This document shows, piece after piece, positions 1 to 7,654 of a stretch of 11,965 nucleotides of DNA. The notes below the pieces were generated by a model, which was not told where the DNA came from, ran no database searches, and saw only the letters and a list, made by a program, of their open reading frames with translations. Both the position numbers and the translations under genes were made by a program. Position 1 is the stretch's first letter. The number at the start of each line of letters is the position of its first letter. Source of the DNA: UBA5078 sp963977405 (GTDB lineage Bacteria > Pseudomonadota > Gammaproteobacteria > Pseudomonadales > Pseudohongiellaceae); the NCBI GenBank assembly GCA_963977405.1, contig CAXBOY010000093.1, positions 1-11,965 on the forward strand, given 5' to 3'.

Positions 1-7
1 TACTCAC
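1..7 (-). CDS. sucD: Succinyl-CoA synthetase alpha subunit, first codons only
   Basis: Only the start of this gene lies in the window. On the minus strand a GTG (7-5) is followed by AGT and the first base of a third codon, which fits the usual SucD beginning Met-Ser-Ile/Val. The GTG overlaps the sucC stop codon in a GTGA arrangement, and a perfect GGAGG (18-14) sits 6 bases upstream inside the end of sucC. SucD is the alpha subunit, which carries the CoA-binding site and the phosphorylated histidine and pairs with SucC. The identity is inferred from the position after sucC, the start signals and the known sucCD order; no protein sequence is available to confirm it. Confidence 0.7.
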
Positions 8-1173
8 TTAACACCTCCAGCTGCCGCTACGACTTTTTCTGCAGCGTCAGTCAAACTGCTAGCCGCGATAATATTCAATCCACTGTCTCCCAAAACCTTA
101 CGGCCGAGTTCAGCGTTATTCCCTTCTAGTCTTACTACAACGGGTACTGTAACGCCTACTTCGGATACGGCGCCGATGATCCCTTCAGCAATCATGTCGC
201 AACGTACGATGCCGCCAAAGATATTAATAAGGACCGCTTTGACGTTTTGATCGGACAGAATAATTTTAAACGCCTCTGTTACACGCTCTTTAGTAGCGCC
301 ACCGCCTACGTCGAGGAAGTTAGCTGGCGAGCCGCCGTGAAGCTGTACGATATCCATTGTGCCCATCGCTAGGCCAGCGCCGTTAACCATGCAGCCGATG
401 TTGCCATCAAGGGCGACATAGTTAAGTTCCCATTTCGCTGCAAGAGCTTCGCGAGCGTCGTCTTGGCTTGGGTCGTGCATTTCGCGCAGTTTTGGCTGGC
501 GATACATAGCGTTGCTATCGATATTGATCTTGCCGTCCAAGCAATGCAGATTGCCTTGCTCTGTGATCACGAGAGGGTTGATCTCAAGAAGTGCCAAATC
601 AAAGTCTGCAAACAATTTCGCAAGGCCAAGGAACAGCTTTGTAAATTGCTTAACTTGTAGATCATTCAAACCAAGTTTATAGGCCAGTTCACGGGCCTGG
701 AATGGTTGTGCGCCAACGAGAGGGTCGATGATTGCGCGAAGAATTTTGTCGGGCGTCTCTTCCGCAACTTTCTCGATCTCAACACCACCTTCTGTGGAAG
801 CCATGAAGACGATGCGTCGTGAGGAGCGATCTACAACTGCGCCTAGATAAAGCTCTTGGGCGATGTCAGTGCAAGTCTCAACGAGAATCTTGCTAACGGG
901 TTGGCCATTAGCGTCAGTCTGATATGTGACGAGATTCTTGCCTAACCATTTCTCTGCGAAGGCTTTGATTTCTTCTTTACTAGTGACTAGCTTTACACCA
1001 CCGGCCTTACCGCGACCACCAGCGTGAACTTGTGCCTTAACTACCCACTTGTCGCCACCAATTTTATCGGCGGCAGCAGCGGCCTCTTCTGGAGTATCGA
1101 CTGCGAAACCGGTCGACACTGGGAGACCATATTCGGCAAAAAGTTGCTTGGCCTGATATTCGTGTAAATTCAT
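4..1173 (-). CDS. sucC: Succinyl-CoA synthetase (ADP-forming) beta subunit
   Basis: SucC is the nucleotide-binding beta subunit of succinyl-CoA synthetase, which turns succinyl-CoA, ADP and phosphate into succinate, CoA and ATP in the cytoplasm. The 389 residues match the family's usual length of about 388. An N-terminal ATP-grasp domain starts with MNLHEYQAK and has the nucleotide loop GGRGKAGG (52-59). LLEINPL (195-201) supplies E197 and N199, and D213 follows; these correspond to the known Mg-nucleotide residues. The C-terminal ligase domain shows NGAGLAMGTMD (264-274), DVGGGA (288-293) and INIFGGIVRCD (316-326). The ATG at 1173 has GAGG 7 bases upstream. The gene starts 54 bases after lpd, beyond a stem-loop around the lpd stop, so its expression may differ from that of the upstream genes. 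Its end overlaps the inferred sucD start, which suggests translational coupling and equal subunit output. Confidence 0.97.
   Translation of the reverse strand: MNLHEYQAKQLFAEYGLPVSTGFAVDTPEEAAAAADKIGGDKWVVKAQVHAGGRGKAGGVKLVTSKEEIKAFAEKWLGKNLVTYQTDANGQPVSKILVETCTDIAQELYLGAVVDRSSRRIVFMASTEGGVEIEKVAEETPDKILRAIIDPLVGAQPFQARELAYKLGLNDLQVKQFTKLFLGLAKLFADFDLALLEINPLVITEQGNLHCLDGKINIDSNAMYRQPKLREMHDPSQDDAREALAAKWELNYVALDGNIGCMVNGAGLAMGTMDIVQLHGGSPANFLDVGGGATKERVTEAFKIILSDQNVKAVLINIFGGIVRCDMIAEGIIGAVSEVGVTVPVVVRLEGNNAELGRKVLGDSGLNIIAASSLTDAAEKVVAAAGGVK
14..18 (-). promoter_or_regulatory. Ribosome binding site for sucD inside the end of sucC
   Basis: The minus strand reads GGAGG at 18-14, then six bases, then GTG at 7-5. 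This is a full Shine-Dalgarno core at ideal spacing, embedded in the last sucC codons (Gly-Gly-Val-Lys). It supports GTG as the sucD start and coupling of sucD translation to sucC. Confidence 0.75.
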
Positions 1174-1215
1174 ACTGCATCCTCGAGCATTTTATTAATT
1201 ACGAAAATTAAAAGT

Positions 1216-1242
1216 AAAAACGCAAGCTTATCGCTTGCGTTT
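1216..1242 (-). terminator. Terminator-like stem-loop around the lpd stop codon (possible attenuator)
   Basis: On the minus strand a 10-base arm AAACGCAAGC (1242-1233) pairs perfectly with GCTTGCGTTT (1227-1218). The five-base loop GATAA contains the lpd stop codon TAA. The T-run reaches 1216, giving five Ts of which three pair in the stem. The shape is that of an intrinsic terminator, though with a short tail. It lies inside the operon, before sucC, so partial termination or 3'-end protection after RNA processing is more likely than a full stop. The 5' arm encodes the final Lys-Arg-Lys-Arg of Lpd, so a ribosome finishing lpd would cover it. The hairpin is seen in the sequence; its function is inferred. 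Confidence 0.55.
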
Positions 1243-2673
1243 GTTGACTCCGTGAATGGCGTGTCCGTTAACAGCAAGTGCTGCCTCGTGAACCGCTTCT
1301 GAAAGTGTTGGGTGTGAGAACATAGTGAGGCCAATATCTTCGGCACTAGCACTGAACTCCATCGCAATGACCATCTGCTGCATTAAGTCTGCTGCACTAG
1401 GTCCGATGATGTGGCAGCCTAGAACGCGGTCGGTCTTAGCATCCGCGATAATCTTAACCATGCCATCAGATTCATTGGCCGCCATTGCGCGACCATTGAT
1501 GCTAAATGGGAAGCTACCGACGCTGTATTCGCGCCCTTCTTCTTTGAGCTGCTCTTCTGTTTTACCAACCCAAGCAATCTCAGGATGGGTGTAGATAACA
1601 AAAGGCACCAAGTCGTAATTCACTTGGGTTTTCTTGCCTGCTATACGCTCGGCAACCATTACGCCTTCTTCCATGCCTTTGTGTGCAAGCATAGGACCAC
1701 GCACCAAATCACCACAGGCCCAAACACCGGGTACCGCAGTGGCACATGTTTCATCGACTACGACAAAACCGCGTTTATCTAGTTCAACACCGGATTTCTC
1801 GTCGAGTAGATTTTCTGATACAGGTCGACGGCCTACTGCCACGATTAGCTTGTCGAACACGATCTCTTGTTCGCCGTCTTTATCTGTGTAGTTAACAGTG
1901 ACGCTCTTCGCCTTGCCTTTCGCAAGCTTGCTGCCTGTCACTTTCGCACCAAGCTTAATGTCCAAGCCTTGCTTAGTCATTATCTTCAAGGCAGATTTGG
2001 CTAGCTGACTATCTACCGCGGGAAGGAATGCATCCATCGCTTCGAGAACGGTAACCTCGGAGCCTAAGCGTGACCAAACACTTCCCAACTCCAAGCCGAT
2101 AACGCCGGCACCGATAACACCAAGACGCTTTGGTACTGCGGAGAACTCTAAAGCGCCGGTTGAATCAACGATAGTTTCGTTGTCGACAGGAGCGGGTGGA
2201 ATATTGATTGGCGCTGAGCCAGCGCAAAGAATGATGTTCTCTGCGCTCATCTCCTCAGTGCTGCCATCATGCTTAGTAATCTGGACTGTTTTATTTGCCA
2301 GCAACTTACCAACGCCGGCGATGCCTTCCACTTTATTCGCAGTGAATAGCTGCTTAACGCCGCCAGTCAGCTGGTCGACGATTTTCGCCTTACGCGCGAT
2401 CATCGCGGGAACGTCCATCTTTACGCCAGTAGCGCTAATGCCGTGGGTTTTAAAATCGTGCTGGGCTTCTGCATATTTATGGGAAGAGTCCAGCAAGGCT
2501 TTCGATGGAATACAACCTACATTAAGGCAGGTGCCACCGTATACGGCGTTCTTCTTATCATCGTGCCACTTTTCGATACAGGCAGTTTTCAGGCCTAGTT
2601 GCGCACAGCGAATTGCTGCAACGTATCCAGCGGGGCCTGCCCCAATAACAATAACATCGTACTTATTACTCAT
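1228..2673 (-). CDS. lpd: Dihydrolipoyl dehydrogenase (E3)
   Basis: Lpd is the FAD-dependent E3 that reoxidises dihydrolipoamide on SucB and reduces NAD+ in the 2-oxoglutarate dehydrogenase complex. It may also serve pyruvate dehydrogenase or the glycine cleavage system. The 481 residues begin with the FAD-binding GAGPAG (11-16). The redox-active disulfide lies in GGTCLNVGC, as C49 and C54. A second nucleotide fold for NAD shows GAGVIGLELGS (188-198), WACGD marks the second FAD contact, and the dimerisation domain carries HPTLSE with the catalytic pair H454 and E459. The GGTCLNVGCIPSK motif and HPTLSE pattern separate it from glutathione or mercuric reductases. The ATG at 2673 lies 30 bases after the sucB stop and has only a weak GAG-type ribosome site. 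Placement between sucB and sucC corresponds to lpdG of Pseudomonas and points to a dedicated 2-oxoglutarate dehydrogenase role. Confidence 0.96.
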   Translation of the reverse strand: MSNKYDVIVIGAGPAGYVAAIRCAQLGLKTACIEKWHDDKKNAVYGGTCLNVGCIPSKALLDSSHKYAEAQHDFKTHGISATGVKMDVPAMIARKAKIVDQLTGGVKQLFTANKVEGIAGVGKLLANKTVQITKHDGSTEEMSAENIILCAGSAPINIPPAPVDNETIVDSTGALEFSAVPKRLGVIGAGVIGLELGSVWSRLGSEVTVLEAMDAFLPAVDSQLAKSALKIMTKQGLDIKLGAKVTGSKLAKGKAKSVTVNYTDKDGEQEIVFDKLIVAVGRRPVSENLLDEKSGVELDKRGFVVVDETCATAVPGVWACGDLVRGPMLAHKGMEEGVMVAERIAGKKTQVNYDLVPFVIYTHPEIAWVGKTEEQLKEEGREYSVGSFPFSINGRAMAANESDGMVKIIADAKTDRVLGCHIIGPSAADLMQQMVIAMEFSASAEDIGLTMFSHPTLSEAVHEAALAVNGHAIHGVNKRKR

Positions 2674-2703
2674 AATTGACTCGCATATTTCTCAGCGTTT
2701 GAA

Positions 2704-3939
2704 TTAGATTTCCAGAAGGATTCGTGCAGGATCTTCCAATAGTTCCTTGATGGTCACTAGGAACTGCACGGCCTCTTTTCCGTCGATCATGCGGTGGTCA
2801 TAGGATAGTGCCAAGTACATCATTGGGCATATCTTCACTTCACCATTAACCGCCATTGGGCGCTCTTGTATCTTGTGCATTCCTAAGATAGCAGTCTGTG
2901 GGGGGTTGAGAATCGGCGTAGATAATAATGAGCCGAACACACCACCATTAGATATTGTAAAAGTGCCACCTGTCATTTCATCGATAGACAGTTTTCCGTC
3001 TTTCGCCTTCATGCCGTACTCGCGTATCTGATTCTCGATCTGTGCAAGGCCCATGTGATCGGCATTGCGCAGAACAGGTACGACTAAACCGCGCGGTGAG
3101 GAGACTGCAACGCCGATATCTTGGTAACCGTGGTATACGATATCGTTACCATCGATCGAAGCGTTAACTGCGGGATAACGCTTCAGCGCCTCGATACTCG
3201 CACGTACGAAGAAGGACATGAAGCCGAGGCGAATGCCGTCGTGACTCTTCTCGAATAAGTCTTTGTACTTGTTACGCAGCTCCATAATAGGAGCCATGTC
3301 AACTTCGTTAAAAGTTGTCAGCATGGCAGTAGTCTGGCTAGCCTGTAGCAAACGCTCCGCTACCTTTGCGCGTAGGCGGCTCATAGGAACGCGCTCTTCT
3401 ACGCGACCTGATGAAGTGTCTATGTTCGCAGTAGGATCACTCTTGGACTGCGCTGCTGGCGCGGACTTCTTCGCGACTGCGTCCATTACATCTTCTTTTG
3501 TGACACGGCCGTTCTTGCCGGTGCCCTTGATGCTATCGATATCGAGCGAGTTTTCCTGTGCAATCTTTTTCGCAGCCGGGCTTAGCAATGGTTCGTCGGA
3601 TGAGTCTGATTTTGACTCTGATTTCGACTCGGGCTCTGGTGCTGCAGCGGGCTCGCTCTTGCTTGAAGATTCGGCTTTAGCGGCGGACTTAGACTCGCCC
3701 GCGCCCTCGGCTACGATTGCAATAAGCTCGTTACTGACGATAGTGTCGCCAGTGCTCTTTATGATCTTCTCGAGCACGCCGTCCGCGGGTGATACTACTT
3801 CGATCACAACCTTGTCAGTCTCGATGTCGACGAGTAATTCGTCGCGCTTAACAGTCTCGCCTGCCTTCTTGTGCCAAGTTGCAATCGTGCCGTCCGGTAC
3901 TGATTCGGGTAAGGTCGGTGCTTTTATTTCGATTGTCAT
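2704..3939 (-). CDS. sucB: 2-Oxoglutarate dehydrogenase E2, dihydrolipoyl succinyltransferase
   Basis: SucB forms the core of the 2-oxoglutarate dehydrogenase complex and transfers the succinyl group from lipoamide to CoA. Of its 411 residues, about 1-78 form one lipoyl domain with the lipoylated K43 in ETDKVV. A flexible linker spans about 80-117, the peripheral-subunit-binding domain covers about 118-154 (LLSPAAKKIA to VTKEDVMDA), and a second linker reaches about 180. The acyltransferase domain fills the rest and ends with the HRMIDG motif, giving catalytic H382 and D386. A single lipoyl domain is usual for SucB, whereas the pyruvate E2 often has several. The first linker is rich in Ser, Lys and Glu, with Ala and Pro only in part, unlike the more typical Ala/Pro-rich form. 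The ATG at 3939 has AAGGAA 6 bases upstream and lies 30 bases after the sucA stop. Confidence 0.97.
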   Translation of the reverse strand: MTIEIKAPTLPESVPDGTIATWHKKAGETVKRDELLVDIETDKVVIEVVSPADGVLEKIIKSTGDTIVSNELIAIVAEGAGESKSAAKAESSSKSEPAAAPEPESKSESKSDSSDEPLLSPAAKKIAQENSLDIDSIKGTGKNGRVTKEDVMDAVAKKSAPAAQSKSDPTANIDTSSGRVEERVPMSRLRAKVAERLLQASQTTAMLTTFNEVDMAPIMELRNKYKDLFEKSHDGIRLGFMSFFVRASIEALKRYPAVNASIDGNDIVYHGYQDIGVAVSSPRGLVVPVLRNADHMGLAQIENQIREYGMKAKDGKLSIDEMTGGTFTISNGGVFGSLLSTPILNPPQTAILGMHKIQERPMAVNGEVKICPMMYLALSYDHRMIDGKEAVQFLVTIKELLEDPARILLEI

Positions 3940-3969
3940 TTTTATTTCCTTCGCTACGTTGTATTGCGT

Positions 3970-6810
3970 CTATTTAGTGAGAGTCAAAGCCTGGTCGAGG
4001 AACGATTTCAGTTGTTCCAAGTGCAATGCCGGATAACCTGCCGCTGGAGATGCAGAGGCTTCACGCCCTGCATAGCTCAGGATGACACCTGGCTTGAGAT
4101 CCTCGGCAACTCGGCGCATATGGTGCTGGCTCGAATACCATGCGCCTTGATTCATTGGCTCTTCCTGACACCACACTACCTCTTTGAAATTTTCGAAACC
4201 TTTCATCGCTTCGCGTAAATCATCGGACGGGAATGGATATAGCTGTTCCAAACGAATGATCGCGATATTGTCGATGCCACGCGCGCGGCGTTCCTGACGA
4301 AGATCATAGTAGACCTTGCCGCTACATAGGATGACGCGCTCTACAGCATCGTTGTTGAGTTCATCTGTCTCGCCGATGACAACTTGGAATGTGCCCTCTG
4401 CCAACTCTTCCAGTGTGGATGTGCTCTCTTTATGACGGAGTAAGCTCTTAGGTGACATTACCACTAGCGGCTTACGCAATGGGCAAAGCACTTGTCGGCG
4501 CAACATATGGAATACTTGTGCAGAAGTGGTCGGCAAACAGACTTGAATATTATGCTCTGCACACATCTGCAAGAAGCGCTCTAGTCGCGCGGAAGAGTGC
4601 TCAGGCCCCTGCCCTTCATAACCATGAGGTAGCAGCATGGTCAGGCCACATAGGCGTTGCCACTTGTTCTCGCCACTCGTTATAAATTGATCGATTACCA
4701 CCTGTGCCGAGTTCGCAAAGTCGCCAAACTGAGCTTCCCAAATAATCAATGCATTTGGGGTAGTCGTGGCATAGCCGTACTCGAATGCCAGTACCGCGGC
4801 CTCAGACAGCAAGGAATCGTAAATAGAGAAGCTGCGCTGATCCGGCGCTAATGACTGCAGAGGGATAAACTCTTTGCCATCTTCCTGGTCATGCAATACC
4901 GCATGACGATGGGAGAATGTGCCGCGGCCTACATCTTGTCCGGTAATGCGCACTTTATTGCCACTTGTCAGGATGCTTGCATAGGCCAGTGTTTCTGCAA
5001 AACCCCAGTCAACTGGCTTCTCGCCACTGACCATTGCAGTGCGATCATCGATGATCTTCTGTACTTGGCGGTGCAGGTTCATGCTAGATGGAATCGTCAC
5101 AAGCTTGCGTGCGAGCGCCTGCAAAGTGTTCATCTTAATCGTAGTGTTGTAATGGGGTGTCCACTCGTGACCTAGGTAAGGACTCCAGTCGACGAACAAT
5201 TCGACGGATGGCTCCTTAACCAAAGACTTCACGACGTGCGCGCCAGTATCTAATGCCTTGCGATAAGAAGAGTTTAGGTGTTCAACCTCTTCCTCTGTCA
5301 CCAATGAATCGGCAATCAAACGCTCCGCATATAATGTACGTGTCGTTTTCTGCTGACGAATCTGGTTATACATCAAAGGCTGAGTGCTAGATGGCTCGTC
5401 GGTTTCGTTGTGTCCACGACGACGGTAGCAGATCAAGTCGATGACGACGTCTTTCTTAAATTCATAGCGGAAATCCAGAGCTAACTGCGTGACAAATAAT
5501 ACAGCCTCTGGATCATCGCCATTCACGTGGAAAATCGGCGCCTGTACCATTCTGGCCACATCGGTACAGTATTCAGAGGAACGCGCATCTTCCTGACGGC
5601 TCGTAGTGAAGCCTACCTGATTATTAATGATGATATGCACAGTGCCGCCGGTAGCATAAGCGCGGGTCTGAGACATCTGGAATGTCTCCATTACCACGCC
5701 CTGCCCTGCAAACGCCGCATCGCCGTGAATAATGATTGGGACCACTTTGTTACCAAGCTTATCGAGGCGGCGGTCTTGGCGGGCACGTACGGAGCCTTCG
5801 ACAACTGGCGATACAATCTCCAAATGCGAGGGGTTAAAAGCCATTGCCAAATGGACTTCGCCGCCTGGCGTCATGATGTTTGACGAGAAGCCTTGGTGGT
5901 ATTTCACGTCACCTGAGCTCTTATAGGTTGCGCGCCCTTCGAATTCGCTGAACAGGTCTGCTGGGTTCTTGCCGAGAGTGTTCACTAGCAAGTTTAGGCG
6001 GCCACGGTGGGCCATGCCGATCACGATCTCTTTAGCGCCGTAACTGCCGCAACGCTGAATTAGCTCGTCGACCAATGGGACGAGACTCTCTCCACCTTCA
6101 AGGCCGAAGCGTTTAGTGCCTGGATATTTAGAGTCTAGATGCTTCTCTAGACCTTCCGCCGCACTTAGACGTTCAAGGAGGTGTCGCTTCACTTCTACAG
6201 GAAAATCCGGATTGCCGTGATTGCTTTCGATGCGCTTCTCGATCCATTGCTTCTCTGCCAAATCCACGATGTGCATGAATTCATAACCGATAGGTCCGCA
6301 ATAAATAGTCTCAAGAATATCCACGATTTCGCGAAGCGTGGTTTTATCTTTCTTGATAAACAAAGAGCCGGTTTGGAATACTGTGGAATGATCCACAGGA
6401 GAGAGTCCGTGAAAATCCAACTGCAGGTCGGGCACTTGTGCGCGGCGCATCAGATTCAAAGGATCAAGCAAGGCTTTTTGGTGACCGCGAACGCGATAGG
6501 AGCTAATCAGATGCAGTACTTGCACTTGTTTGTTGGAGTGCTCGGAGTTTACAACGGCATCGCTGGTTAGAAGGGGTTTGAAGCGGCTAGTTTTGCCTAG
6601 TTTCTTGAAATATTGCTGAACCTCTAAATGCGAAATATCCGATTGCGGAGAATCGGATATCTGAGGGAGATTCTGAAAATAGGTGCGCCACTCTTGCGGG
6701 ACCGCTTCCGGGTCCTGTAGAAACTGGTCGTAAAGCTGTTCGACATACGAGGCATTCCCACCTGAGAGATGCCCCGATTTCCACATTAATTCCATAATGC
6801 TGTCTTGCAT
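3970..6810 (-). CDS. sucA: 2-Oxoglutarate dehydrogenase E1, thiamine-diphosphate dependent
   Basis: SucA decarboxylates 2-oxoglutarate and passes the succinyl group to the lipoyl arm of SucB. At 946 residues it is close to the E. coli enzyme (933). The N-terminal segment has the E1o signature LYDQFLQDP followed by VPQEWRTYF (about 26-45), which is known to contact the E2 core. The catalytic region shows GMAHRGRLN (265-273), KYHQG (303-307) and FNPSHLE (325-331). The thiamine-diphosphate/Mg motif is GDAAFAGQG (363-371), closing with IINNQVGFTT (394-403). The C-terminal transketolase-like part contains WEAQFGDF and ends in HLEQLKSFLDQAL. The ATG at 6810 lies 87 bases after sdhB and has only a weak GGGA site about 10 bases upstream. 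The gap upstream holds two stem-loops. The downstream sucB and lpd complete the complex. Confidence 0.97.
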   Translation of the reverse strand: MQDSIMELMWKSGHLSGGNASYVEQLYDQFLQDPEAVPQEWRTYFQNLPQISDSPQSDISHLEVQQYFKKLGKTSRFKPLLTSDAVVNSEHSNKQVQVLHLISSYRVRGHQKALLDPLNLMRRAQVPDLQLDFHGLSPVDHSTVFQTGSLFIKKDKTTLREIVDILETIYCGPIGYEFMHIVDLAEKQWIEKRIESNHGNPDFPVEVKRHLLERLSAAEGLEKHLDSKYPGTKRFGLEGGESLVPLVDELIQRCGSYGAKEIVIGMAHRGRLNLLVNTLGKNPADLFSEFEGRATYKSSGDVKYHQGFSSNIMTPGGEVHLAMAFNPSHLEIVSPVVEGSVRARQDRRLDKLGNKVVPIIIHGDAAFAGQGVVMETFQMSQTRAYATGGTVHIIINNQVGFTTSRQEDARSSEYCTDVARMVQAPIFHVNGDDPEAVLFVTQLALDFRYEFKKDVVIDLICYRRRGHNETDEPSSTQPLMYNQIRQQKTTRTLYAERLIADSLVTEEEVEHLNSSYRKALDTGAHVVKSLVKEPSVELFVDWSPYLGHEWTPHYNTTIKMNTLQALARKLVTIPSSMNLHRQVQKIIDDRTAMVSGEKPVDWGFAETLAYASILTSGNKVRITGQDVGRGTFSHRHAVLHDQEDGKEFIPLQSLAPDQRSFSIYDSLLSEAAVLAFEYGYATTTPNALIIWEAQFGDFANSAQVVIDQFITSGENKWQRLCGLTMLLPHGYEGQGPEHSSARLERFLQMCAEHNIQVCLPTTSAQVFHMLRRQVLCPLRKPLVVMSPKSLLRHKESTSTLEELAEGTFQVVIGETDELNNDAVERVILCSGKVYYDLRQERRARGIDNIAIIRLEQLYPFPSDDLREAMKGFENFKEVVWCQEEPMNQGAWYSSQHHMRRVAEDLKPGVILSYAGREASASPAAGYPALHLEQLKSFLDQALTLTK

Positions 6811-6837
6811 TTGTATTATTCCCGGATTATTGAGAAT

Positions 6838-6875
6838 CGCGCCATGCTCGTGTGGCGCGTGAGCCCATCGGACTC
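6838..6875 (-). other. Two adjacent stem-loops between sdhB and sucA
   Basis: In the sdhB-sucA gap the minus strand first forms GAGTCC/GGGCTC (6875-6870 with 6866-6861, loop GAT, one G-U pair). Two bases later it forms CGCGCCA/TGGCGCG (6859-6853 with 6844-6838, eight-base loop). No T-run follows, so neither is an intrinsic terminator. Possible roles are mRNA processing, protection of the sdh message end, or limiting readthrough into sucA. In E. coli the same junction also holds structured sequence, but the elements here are unrelated in sequence as far as I can tell. The pairing is seen; the function is inferred. Confidence 0.5.
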
Positions 6876-6897
6876 GATCCTCGTTTACGTTTTAGTC

Positions 6898-7602
6898 TCA
6901 GCTCGCGCGTTGCAGCAACATCGATCGGATATGTCCAATCGCTCGTGTGGGGTTAAGACCTTTAGGACAAACCGCTACGCAGTTCATGATTCCTCTGCAA
7001 CGGAATACGGAGAAAGGATCTTCGAGATTCGCAAGTCGCGCGTCAGTCGCGGTATCGCGACTATCGGCCAAGAAGCGATAGGCTTGCAATAGGCCAGCAG
7101 GACCGACGAACTTGTCAGGGTTCCACCAGAATGAAGGGCAATTAGTGCTACAGCATGCGCACAGGATGCATTCATAGAGACCGTCTAGCTTTTCTCTTTC
7201 TTCGGGCGATTGTAGACGCTCGATTGCAGGGACGGGCTTATCGTTAATCAGATACGGTTCGATCTTCTCGAATTGCGTATAGAACACGGTCATGTCGACC
7301 ACGAGATCACGCACAACAGGCAAGCCCGGCAATGGTCGCAGAATGAGCTTGCCATTCTTCACCACAGAAGAGACAGGAGTAATACACGCCAGTCCATTAG
7401 TGCCATTGATGTTCATGCCATCGGAACCGCACACCCCTTCTCGACATGAGCGACGATAGGAGATGCTTGGGTCTTTGCGTTTAAGCAATTCCAAGACGTC
7501 CAATACCATTAGGTCCTTACCAGCGGGAAGTTCCAGCTCGTAATCCTGCATGCTTGGTTTTGCATCTACTTCTGGGTTATAGCGATATAAGCTCACTAAC
7601 AC
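6898..7602 (-). CDS. sdhB: Succinate dehydrogenase iron-sulfur subunit
   Basis: SdhB carries electrons from the SdhA flavin to the quinone site through three iron-sulfur clusters at the inner face of the cytoplasmic membrane. In the N-terminal ferredoxin-like domain, C53, C58, D61 and C73 (SCREGVCGSDG to LAC) match the [2Fe-2S] ligands, including the aspartate seen in E. coli. In the C-terminal domain ECILCACCSTNCP gives C145, C148, C151 and C155, and C202, C208 and C212 complete the [4Fe-4S] and [3Fe-4S] sets. The length of 234 is normal for the family (E. coli 238). The start is GTG at 7602: an in-frame TAA lies six bases upstream of it, and AAGG stands 9 bases before it. A second in-frame GTG two codons later would be too far from that site. 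The gene begins 52 bases after sdhA. Confidence 0.97.
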   Translation of the reverse strand: MLVSLYRYNPEVDAKPSMQDYELELPAGKDLMVLDVLELLKRKDPSISYRRSCREGVCGSDGMNINGTNGLACITPVSSVVKNGKLILRPLPGLPVVRDLVVDMTVFYTQFEKIEPYLINDKPVPAIERLQSPEEREKLDGLYECILCACCSTNCPSFWWNPDKFVGPAGLLQAYRFLADSRDTATDARLANLEDPFSVFRCRGIMNCVAVCPKGLNPTRAIGHIRSMLLQRAS

Positions 7603-7654
7603 GTTAATTTACCTTTCCCGAACTGATCAGGTCGTTTAGACGTTTGAAAATGAA

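Noticed and set aside
1174..1217. Internal promoter for sucC in the AT-rich gap (TTTACT, 18 bases, TAAAAT)
   Set aside because: The predicted start would lie only about ten bases before the ATG, around the sucC ribosome site, so it would give almost no leader. The match probably reflects AT-richness.
2180..2707. A 175-codon open frame on the plus strand opposite lpd
   Set aside because: It is antisense to the conserved N-terminal half of lpd, with no ribosome site or recognisable domain.
3263..4036. A 257-codon open frame on the plus strand opposite sucB
   Set aside because: It lies almost wholly antisense to a complete, motif-bearing sucB, and its low-complexity Ser/Ala/Asp composition mirrors the SucB linker. 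It is a shadow frame.
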